22,846 bases of DNA, from positions 1,236,184-1,259,029 of the forward strand of contig NC_049992.1 of the NCBI RefSeq assembly GCF_000003815.2, given 5' to 3'. Shown here piece by piece: positions 9,922 to 14,349 of this stretch (position 1 is its first letter; each line of letters opens with the position of its first letter). Position numbers and translations under genes: made by a program. This DNA is from Branchiostoma floridae. Taxonomy: Eukaryota > Chordata > Leptocardii > Amphioxiformes > Branchiostomatidae. A model generated the notes under the pieces. It ran no database searches, was not told where the DNA came from, and saw only the letters and a list, made by a program, of their open reading frames with translations.

Positions 9922-12185
9922 CAAACACAATTAATTAGATAAAAACCATTCCTAGGTCAGTAAAACTAACAAATTCTCCCTCCCAAGGCACAAAGGAATG
10001 ATCCCGAGGCCGGCGCTCCAGCCCCGCTAGAACAGGCGCATGTGGAGTTCCACCACTACACGGGCGAGCTGCAGCCTATGCGCTACAGCCGCTTCACGTT
10101 CAAGGCGGAACCCGTGCACGAGGACGCCGATTCAGACTTTTGTATTCTGGAACTGCAGGTATGCTGAATACACGTACGGTAACTGTTGTAAATGGGGCAC
10201 TCATTGTTATCATTATAGTTTCCACAGCAATTAGTAGGATCATCAATATATAGCTTTAAACTCTAGGACTAGGTTCCAAAAAGAGTTTATTGTACATTTG
10301 TTTGGCGCACGTGTGACCGACCGTTCGATACGATAAAGCATTATTGACAAACACAAAAATCAGCGACTTTCGTAAGGTCAGCTCACCCTCACACTCAGGG
10401 TTGACATCGCGGCAAAGCCTAACGATATCACCCCTGACAATTCAGCCAGGGTATTTGGGTATTTGGGGCGTGGCTTCTAACCAACTGGCTTTTTGTTGTC
10501 GAAAGCTCGGAAAGGCGCCATATAAGGCGACTCATTTATATTCAAGAGCAAGATAACAGTACCGGCGTAACGTTCTTTCAGCGTCCAGACGTCTTTATCA
10601 GGTACCAAATTTAACATTTGTCGGTTCTGTGGGTATAGGGTAACCACGGCATCACCGTATATATGTACCGACCTAGCATACGAAAAAAAAAAAAAATTAC
10701 TATCACGCAAAGACAAACAGATCTTTGTACACGCCGCGCCGTACGCTGTTTGTTCGAAACTTGCAATCCGGTCGCTGATTGGCCCGCGACAAATCAGGCA
10801 AGCTCATTAATATTCATAAGCAGGGCGCCCCAAATACCCAAATACCCTGGCTGAATTGTCAGGGGTGATATCGTTAGGCTTTGCCGCGATGTCAACCCTG
10901 AGTGTGAGGGTGGGTCAGCTACAAAATAGAAGTTACCATTGTAATCGGAACATGGTCATATCCTTGGTGCTGAAAGCAAATCATTCTAAGGATGAAGGAG
11001 TTAATTTCGTTTGAATGAAGGAGTTCATAATCTATGAAAAATTGTCTTCCACCCATCTTTGGCTTGCATATTGATTCATAGTTAGGATAAACCTGTTCTT
11101 TAACTAGATCTCTTTTAAATTTTATACATCAATTCACAGCTAGGATATATAAACTCTCTCCAACAAGATCTCTTCAGTGTCACTGACGAAAACTACTGGA
11201 TAGTATAGTTGAAACGTCTGACCGTTTTCAAAACCATATCCAGTTGCTCGAGTGCCTGCTTTTTGGCGTTGATAATCTATTTCCCAGATAAACCCATCTG
11301 ACTACTTTTATAAAACATACAGGAAGTGACATCCATCACTCTTCTTCAGCGTCACTAGCATGTATTGGAATTACCATATAGCCATGCGCCGCCAATCAGA
11401 GGGCCCCGTTTCATGTTGGTTATGACGCCGTAACACATAGATTCTGGCCAGCCCGGTGTGTATCGCTCCTTCTGATGGCTCAGAATTCGAATTTGCATCG
11501 ACACCAACTTCGCTTACTCGGTGGTTTTATTCGGTGGCTATAGCAAAGGCCCAGGCGTTATGACACCATATACACCTCACGGCGGACCATTAACCCTTAA
11601 TTGTTTACCTGGATGACCTCCATAAACGTAACTATCGTTCATTCAGGTGGAGGAAGGGCAAAGTGACCTTCTCCAAAAACACCTGCCCGGCTTGGGGAAC
11701 CTTCTCCCACCCCAGGATGCATCGGGGGAGGCGGGTGTGACGTCATCCGCGGGAAAAGTGACGAAGCAGGACGACAATCCCGCATGCGTGCGGGCTGGCG
11801 AGCAGGTCATGTTCTGGAGATCGGGAAGTCCTGGGTTCGTTTATTTTTTTTAATAGTAAAAGTATATCAGAAGTGTAAATTACTAAGCAATATATGAAAA
11901 TAAGATGTTGAAACTAACTATAAATCAGACTTGTAAATGTCTGAGCAATATCTGAAACATAAAATGCTTAAGCTAACTATGAATCATTCATTCGCTCACC
12001 CCAGGTTCGACGCCAAGGGCCGGCTGACGGTCATGTCCAAGGGCACGCGGCCGATGTACAAGAACTCCGTTACCACGGTGATGCAGTACGTCAGCATGAC
12101 GTCAGTCAGGGCACAGCTGTACGGGCTGGCCGAGACGGGGGCGCTACAGGAAAGCCTTGTGAAGGACATGTTCCCATCAGTGTAA
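1306..12185 (+). CDS. FAM111-like: FAM111-like trypsin-fold serine protease (whole gene, 12 coding exons)
   Basis: Coding exons: 1306-1345, 2249-2486, 3127-3280, 3726-3835, 4345-4497, 5206-5359, 5790-5897, 8269-8431, 8948-9024, 9988-10158, 11647-11834, 12005-12185. They total 1737 nt, or 578 residues plus stop, and every junction keeps frame. Human FAM111A is 611 residues. The N-terminal half contains SGETLLRALYRDARF (about residues 160-174), matching the GET-x-x-x-AL-x-x-D-x-RF block of FAM111 proteins. The C-terminal protease has a glycine-rich strand and His391 in LTCHHMV, Asp449 in DFCILEL and Ser517 in SGSPG, followed by FDAKGRL and a conserved tail. Human FAM111A uses His385, Asp439 and Ser541. 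FAM111 proteins are nuclear, self-cleaving proteases linked to DNA-protein crosslink removal at replication forks; that role is inferred here from family only. The Asp-Ser spacing is short (68 residues). Exons 1 and 7-8 are the least certain. Confidence 0.85.
1645..2203 (+). mobile_element. Non-LTR retrotransposon 3' fragment (end of endonuclease/RT ORF), frameshifted
   Basis: It lies in intron 1. Frame one reads MAIRKALAWEASNKLDKIW, then KLKVQVFTTLVEPILLYGAE (to about 1820). The following frame, ETWTLTCQLQNRLDGTYTKL then LTHRRVKFAGHCCRAKQEL, continues to a stop at about 2202. The R-V-K-F-A-G-H-C-x-R-A and LLYGAE...TW patterns are typical of the region after the RT domain in jockey/CR1/RTE-type ORF2 proteins. 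The 5' end is truncated and a short indel near 1820 breaks the frame, so the copy is dead. Confidence 0.75.
2249..2486 (+). CDS. FAM111-like: Exon 2, N-terminal domain, residues ~14-93
   Basis: Acceptor TCCGACAG at 2241-2248 and donor AA|GTAAGA at 2487. It encodes a compact beta-rich stretch beginning VDVTFTVIWAG, then HAISDSLKHVAEL. It could form a ubiquitin-like fold, as proposed for the N-terminal half of FAM111A, but that is an inference. It enters in phase 1 and leaves in phase 2. Confidence 0.8.
2487..3126 (+). other. Intron 2
   Basis: It begins GTAAGA and ends CTCTAG. A short self-similar stretch reading CCTATAGGGTTATAGG lies at 2703-2718. No exon is needed, because exons 2 and 3 join in frame, and no known repeat was recognised. 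Confidence 0.5.
3127..3280 (+). CDS. FAM111-like: Exon 3, N-terminal domain, residues ~93-144
   Basis: Acceptor CTTCTCTAG at 3118-3126 and donor GAG|GTATGA. The split Lys codon from exon 2 is completed by the first base, giving KICFYGDDGKHKAAQMV, then an EEELLTKQRCAVYVKDARKD stretch. It finishes in phase 0. Its high GC content compared with the flanking introns supports coding. Confidence 0.85.
3726..3835 (+). CDS. FAM111-like: Exon 4, FAM111 signature block, residues ~145-181
   Basis: Acceptor TACTATTGCAG and donor CAG|GTACGC. It encodes EKAGVDAVPLMVDVL followed by SGETLLRALYRDARF. The G-E-T-x-x-x-A-L-x-x-D-x-R-F pattern is the best N-terminal match to FAM111A/B and supports the family call independently of the protease domain. 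Confidence 0.88.
3978..4090 (+). repeat. SINE-like fragment, copy 1
   Basis: The stretch contains CCGGTTTCGATACTCGCC followed by ACTTGGGAAAGGCACTTTA. The first part resembles a tRNA-type B box (GGTTCGANNC). The same two blocks occur in the opposite orientation at 6462-6580. Both lie in introns of the plus-strand gene, which suggests a dispersed tRNA-derived SINE. The full length is not seen. Confidence 0.45.
4345..4497 (+). CDS. FAM111-like: Exon 5, residues ~182-232
   Basis: Acceptor CCCATGAAAG and donor GGAAG|GTGGGT. It encodes FVATKVDEPDSGNHLM, a beta-like LHSSTLVLKLVDEEE segment, and an acidic run ending ERARDYEGR. Both edges split Arg codons and both joins stay in frame. This would be the end of the second N-terminal fold before a disordered linker. 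Confidence 0.82.
4498..5205 (+). other. Intron 5 with scaffold gap
   Basis: The intron contains exactly 100 Ns at 4874-4973, a conventional placeholder for a gap of unknown size. An open frame of 170 codons crosses it but has no recognisable domain. Missing sequence here could contain repeats; the exon joins on either side do not require another exon. Confidence 0.85.
5206..5359 (+). CDS. FAM111-like: Exon 6, Gly/Ser/Glu-rich linker, residues ~233-283
   Basis: Acceptor CTCCCAAAG and donor GAG|GTACGG. It encodes VLSRCLAPFLIGKDLGEY, a low-complexity Gly/Ser/Glu/Ala stretch, then KEYWDMRRTLQE. The middle is probably a flexible linker between the N-terminal region and the protease. It leaves in phase 0. 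Confidence 0.8.
5360..5789 (+). other. Intron 6, nothing recognised
   Basis: AT-rich intron with a short ATCATTATCATC-type run near 5656-5675. No repeat family or exon was recognised. Confidence 0.5.
5790..5897 (+). CDS. FAM111-like: Exon 7, helical linker, residues ~284-319
   Basis: Acceptor CCTTTTCAG and donor AAG|GTATGT. At 108 nt it is frame-neutral (phase 0 to 0), so skipping it would keep frame. It encodes DDIDGFDVDKILSELQDEL and a basic end (TDFDKRTNIAGGK). The heptad-like spacing suggests a short helix. Confidence 0.8.
6075..6220. mobile_element. 146-bp MITE with perfect 36-bp terminal inverted repeats
   Basis: Arm 6075-6110 (starting GTAGTCTCTACCAGACTCC) is the exact reverse complement of arm 6185-6220. 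The element is flanked on both sides by TTTACCT (6068-6074 and 6221-6227), a 7-bp target-site duplication. It carries no coding capacity, so it is a non-autonomous DNA transposon. Perfect arms suggest recent insertion. The superfamily is undecided; a 7-bp duplication would fit few groups, such as P or Dada. Confidence 0.85.
6462..6580 (-). repeat. SINE-like fragment, copy 2
   Basis: On the minus strand this carries GTAGTTCGATACTCGCCGTG and CTTGGGAAAGGCGCTTTAC, homologous to the plus-strand copy at 3978-4090. It lies in intron 7 next to the decayed exon 8 copy. Confidence 0.45.
6598..6655 (+). pseudogene. Decayed copy of the acceptor and start of exon 8
   Basis: CCCCACAGATAGACG and ATCAACATGGAGA match the intron end and first ~48 bases of exon 8 (8254-8316). 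About 15 bases are missing in the middle, and the frame then runs into stops. The copy lies about 1.65 kb upstream of the real exon and the CR1-like LINE sits between them. It is probably a duplication relic. Confidence 0.65.
6736..8067 (-). mobile_element. CR1-like LINE, 5'-truncated, reverse transcriptase C-terminal half
   Basis: The minus-strand frame is open from about 8066 to 7069. It starts at RT motif A (DFSKAFDRV), then GIAQGTLMGPLVFL (motif B), KYVDD (catalytic motif C), LLNPKKCMAMHF and LLGLHIRSNLKWDDQV. The C-terminal region is YIRPLLEYAAPCW and RVQRRACRLMMG. No stop or frameshift was seen in these ~330 codons. A 3' UTR follows to about 6736, ending near a GA-repeat. The N-terminal endonuclease and early RT are missing, so the copy cannot move by itself. 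Confidence 0.85.
8073..8150. repeat. Pair of ~27-bp direct repeats, 51-bp period
   Basis: GCTATAGAAACGGAGAT followed by RGGCKCCRCC occurs at 8073 and again at 8124, separated by unique sequence. It sits immediately next to the 5' end of the LINE in intron 7. It may be a small tandem duplication that predates or accompanied that insertion. Confidence 0.5.
8269..8431 (+). CDS. FAM111-like: Exon 8, entry to the protease domain, residues ~320-373
   Basis: Acceptor AACCCCCCAG and donor ACAG|GTACAG. It encodes IDVTGDAFELINMEKAV, two cysteines (EACEADPICKDG), then MQYSLVHHFNSVGVVGCGD. The last strand probably starts the trypsin fold before the glycine-rich loop of exon 9. It lies after a 2.4-kb intron full of transposons, and both of its edges have decayed copies nearby (6598-6655, 8503-8690). 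Confidence 0.82.
8503..8690 (+). pseudogene. Two tandem copies of the 3' part of exon 8
   Basis: Copy A (8503-8569) reads DMQYSLVQHFNSVGVV then GFEDT and keeps a GG|GTAGGG donor in register. Copy B (8609-8684) reads QYSLVQHFNSVRVVGC and ends in TGA. Both follow the real exon end (8368-8431) and carry its adjoining intron bases. Copy A is intact but has no in-phase acceptor, so neither is expected to be spliced in. Confidence 0.75.
8948..9024 (+). CDS. FAM111-like: Exon 9, catalytic histidine exon, residues ~374-399
   Basis: Acceptor CCCTCTCCAG and donor ATG|GTAGGT. It encodes AIGGGFRLGSRYLLTCHHMV then EAIREM. The G-x-G-F-x-L...[FY]-x-L-T-C-x-H pattern is the FAM111 version of the chymotrypsin TAxH motif. 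His391 (second His of CHH) is the predicted general base. It joins exon 8 in phase 1 and leaves in phase 0. Confidence 0.9.
9036..9063. repeat. TCA/TGA trinucleotide microsatellite
   Basis: About nine TCA units lie just inside intron 9, a few bases after the exon 9 donor. A GTTATT run follows. No function is evident. Confidence 0.9.
9064..9870 (+). other. Intron 9 body, nothing recognised
   Basis: No exon is needed between exons 9 and 10 (phase 0 to 0). No clear repeat apart from the flanking microsatellites was recognised. Confidence 0.45.
9872..9917. repeat. AT dinucleotide microsatellite
   Basis: A 46-base alternating AT tract with one ACAC interruption, 70 bases upstream of exon 10. Overlapping open frames on both strands here are artefacts of the repeat. 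Confidence 0.9.
9988..10158 (+). CDS. FAM111-like: Exon 10, catalytic aspartate exon, residues ~400-456
   Basis: Acceptor CCTCCCAAG and donor CAG|GTATGC; 171 nt, phase 0 to 0. It encodes HVEFHHYTGELQPMRYSRFT, then KAEPVHEDADSDFCILELQ. Asp449 in D-F-C-I-L-E-L matches the D-[YF]-[AC]-x-L-x-L strand of FAM111 proteases. The His-Asp spacing is 58 residues, against 54 in human FAM111A. Confidence 0.88.
10384..10912. mobile_element. 529-bp non-autonomous DNA transposon, perfect 87-bp TIRs
   Basis: Arm 10384-10470 (beginning CACCCTCACACTCAGGG) is the exact reverse complement of 10826-10912. Both ends are flanked by GGTCAGCT (10376-10383 and 10913-10920), an 8-bp target-site duplication. The interior has an A-run and no transposase. 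The 8-bp duplication is compatible with hAT or P superfamilies, but the site does not fit the usual hAT pattern. Identical arms imply a young insertion, between the catalytic Asp and Ser exons. Confidence 0.9.
11162..11290 (+). repeat. Dispersed repeat family, copy 1
   Basis: Contains AGATCTCTTCAGTGTCACTG, GAAACGTCTGACC, CATATCCAGTTGCT and CTTTTTGGCG in that order. The same ordered blocks recur at 15064-15206 (opposite strand), 17318-17398 (partial) and 19219-19320, so this is a mobile or formerly mobile family. Confidence 0.6.
11647..11834 (+). CDS. FAM111-like: Exon 11, catalytic serine exon, residues ~457-519
   Basis: Acceptor GTTCATTCAG; donor GG|GTTCGT, which is weak but is the only site that gives a good join to exon 12. 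It encodes VEEGQSDLLQKHLPGLGNLL, a hydrophilic stretch with no GHP strand, then VMFWRSGSPG. Ser517 in S-G-S-P is the predicted nucleophile (FAM111 proteins have SGSP, not GDSGG). The segment before it is shorter than in human FAM111A. Confidence 0.85.
11872..11990. repeat. Imperfect 60-bp tandem repeat, two copies
   Basis: TGTAAATTACTAAGCAATAT... (11873 on) and TGTAAATGTCTGAGCAATAT... (11932 on) align along about 60 bases, including ...AACTAACTATRAATCA. They fill most of intron 11 directly upstream of the last exon's acceptor. Confidence 0.7.
12005..12185 (+). CDS. FAM111-like: Exon 12, protease C-terminus and stop, residues ~519-578
   Basis: Acceptor TCGCTCACCCCAG. It opens with GFDAKGRLTVMSKGTRPMYK, completing SGSPGFDAKG, which parallels the SGSPVFDSKG of FAM111A. 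MQYVSMTSVRAQLYGL resembles the family's final conserved strand. The TAA stop is at 12183-12185. Confidence 0.9.
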
Positions 12186-12340
12186 AACGTTGAGGTCATA
12201 CCTAACGAATCTTAAGATTTTAACAGCTGATGAAATGAACACCTACCGCTTGTTTGTAGTCGACTTATCTCGCTCCCTCCCTAAGTAAATGTTTTGACGT
12301 CGGCACTGTTCTTTTTCGAGTCCGGTGAAAGAAACCCTGG

Positions 12341-12346
12341 AATAAA
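12341..12346 (+). terminator. Polyadenylation signal of the plus-strand gene
   Basis: A canonical AATAAA lies 156 bases after the stop codon, followed within 30-70 bases by TG/TTGG-rich sequence. This would give a short 3' UTR of roughly 180 bases. It was read directly; actual cleavage is not proven. Confidence 0.65.
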
Positions 12347-13281
12347 GAAAGTCTATTGAGTTAGACTGAAAGAAAGCAATATGTTAGAAACTTTGATAAA
12401 AGCACCGTTGATGAATCGAAACATTGGTTGTTGGCTCAATACATCATTATTAGCGTAATAATCTCGATGCCTTAGTGGATATTTTGACACCATTTTGAAT
12501 CTAGAGAAAAGCATTAGAAAATATAAACAAAATATTTTAATCAATTATTCAGAAACAAATATCTTGAAAAGGCTTTGATAAAAAATTAATTACCGCATTG
12601 GCTTGCTGTAGATCATAGAACTCTCAAGAATGAGACATTGATGTAGAAAATGTGTTCACTGTTTAAAATGTACGTAATTAAAATTTTGGAACCATGTACT
12701 GAGTTGGAATGAAAAATAAAATTCTTAAATAAAAAGAACTGAATGCATTAATGAGCATATTCAACATAAAACACCATTTATTTATTTGTCCAATACCATT
12801 TAATAGACTCAAAGAAAAATCCATACACATTCGAGACACAGTAACAAATTTTCAATGCTTTCTACCATTCATTTGCATACCACATATAAGTATTTCACAA
12901 TATCGCTGTCTCAGTCAGCATCAAAGAAACTTATTGTAAATTCTTTTTTCTAGATACCAAATTCCAAAGATGTGTGTTGATATATCTGTGAGCATACGAT
13001 AGGAAGAAGACAATAGAATAATTACAGCAGAGTATTCTCTTAATGCAAACATTTCTTCACCTCCTGCAACAGAAACTGAGCCAACACACTTGTATAGTCT
13101 GGCCCCTTTAAGCATATAGGATACTGATATGACACATTTATTGTTACAAAGTTTTATAAAGCTGTTTTGCAACTTTTTCTTCATGTTTTCATCTACATGA
13201 CAGAAGTAAGAGAACAAGATCTATCATGGTCGAAATGGAGGCCTGTTTTTTCACAACTCTTACATTTGGTGCAGCAAAATC
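12347..13281. other. AT-rich convergent intergenic region
   Basis: It lies between the 3' ends of the two facing genes. Minus-strand AATAAA signals lie at 12777-12786 (overlapping pair) and 13282-13287. No exon or repeat family was recognised in 12350-13280. Confidence 0.5.
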
Positions 13282-13287
13282 TTTATT
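13282..13287 (-). terminator. Candidate polyadenylation signal of the minus-strand gene
   Basis: TTTATT on the plus strand is AATAAA on the minus strand, about 890 bases after the stop at 14181. If used, the 3' UTR would include the MITE at 13302-13509 and the exon copies at 13815-14096. Alternative AATAAA signals lie at 12777-12786. Confidence 0.35.
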
Positions 13288-13301
13288 CTTTTCTTAACAT
13301 A

Positions 13302-13509
13302 CTGTAAATGCAGAAATGTTCGCGGTGGATTAATGTTCGCGGTTTTCGCGGCGACCACTTCACCGCGAATTTAAAACCACCACAAACATTTTTCTACTAT
13401 AGCATTAGACTGCAGTCTATGGTGTTACCGCGAAATTAAAACCACAGCGAAAAGTCATTTTTCCCGCTGCCACGAAATTAAATCCCCGTGAACTTAAATG
13501 CATTTACAG
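13302..13509. mobile_element. 208-bp MITE, copy 1 (TA-flanked)
   Basis: Begins CTGTAAATGCAGAAATG and ends AAATGCATTTACAG, flanked by TA on each side. The terminal inverted repeats are imperfect. The interior is full of TTCGCGG/CCGCGAA motifs on alternating strands. It is the same length as, and clearly homologous to, the copy at 15309-15516. TA target duplications suggest a Tc1/mariner-like origin. Confidence 0.85.
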
Positions 13510-13638
13510 TATTCTAGAAGTTCTTCTCTTACAACAGTAAAAATACATGTCCGAGCTGATAGAACTTGGACGCTTTCTTTTCAGGACTGATTTCTCACAG
13601 AACTTTTGAGACATTAAACAGTCATTACTGTAAGTTAC

Positions 13639-13821
13639 ATTGTGTCACCAATCCTGTAACGTTAGAAATACTGTTTGTTGGTGAGTCGCATACTCATAGT
13701 AATTGGGGCTGAATTTTTACAATACTTTTGATTGTGTCACCAATCCTGTAACCTTAGAAATACTGTTTGTTGGTGAGTCGCATACTCACAGTATGGGGCT
13801 GAACTTTTACAATACTTTTGA
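13639..13821. repeat. 92-bp tandem repeat, two copies
   Basis: ATTGTGTCACCAATCCTGTA starts at 13639 and again at 13731, and the copies stay nearly identical through TTACAATACTTTTGA. The end of the unit resembles the exon-derived units further up (13815-14096), so the array may be continuous. Confidence 0.8.
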
Positions 13822-14096
13822 TACATGTACGTACTACAAAGAATTTACTGAGACTGTTTTTCCTTTAAGTTCCATTACAGTTACAAGTATTTGTGTAGTG
13901 TATAGGACCTGCTGCTTTTTTCTGTCTCGAGCTTCTGAATTTTCACAACATTTTTGATACACGTAAATACAACAAACGATCCCCTGCTCTTCCAGTTTGA
14001 ATTCTTGTAACCGAATATGTACTGTTCATGAGCTGCTAGATTTTGGGTGCTTTTTTCTGCCTGAGGCTCATGGGGTGGGGCTCGTTCTTCACAACT
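13815..14096 (-). pseudogene. Tandem copies of the minus gene's last exon
   Basis: Copy 1 (14036-14096) encodes VVKNEPHPMSLRQKKAPKI and a TAG stop, nearly the same as the genuine C-terminus VVKNQPHPMSLRQKKAPKL. An AG acceptor at 14097-14098 would put it in the correct phase. Copy 2 (about 13905-13952) is heavily decayed. Units are spaced about 136-147 bases and share the TTTTGATACATGTAC block. Copy 1 may be an alternative terminal exon, but its upstream pyrimidine tract is weak. Confidence 0.7.
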
Positions 14097-14180
14097 CTTT
14101 TGATACATGTACATGTACACATACAGCAATTCACCAGATTCTAAGTTATTTCTTGTAAAAGAAAAATGGCACATGAGCTG

Positions 14181-14349
14181 TTAAAGTTTTGGTGCTTTTT
14201 TCTGCCTGAGGCTCATGGGGTGCGGCTGGTTCTTCACAACTCGGCGCCGGCTGCGTGTCCTCGTGGCCGGAGACTCCTCCGGTACAGGCGAGATGAAACT
14301 GATGGGGCTGTCCGACGGCTCGATGTGAGGCAGCTTCGGCTTCTTCGTC
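14181..14349 (-). CDS. Minus gene last exon, basic C-terminus
   Basis: Acceptor AACTCCTGCAG. It encodes TKKPKLPHIEPSDSPISF then SPVPEESPATRTRSRRRVVK and ends KKAPKL with a TAA at 14183-14181. It enters in phase 2, matching the previous exon. The R-T-R-S-R-R-R run could be a nuclear localisation or nucleic-acid-binding patch. Confidence 0.85.

Noticed and set aside
13302-13509. CRISPR-like or regulatory array suggested by repeated TTCGCGG blocks
   Set aside because: The blocks belong to a MITE with defined ends and a second full copy; a eukaryotic context also rules out CRISPR.
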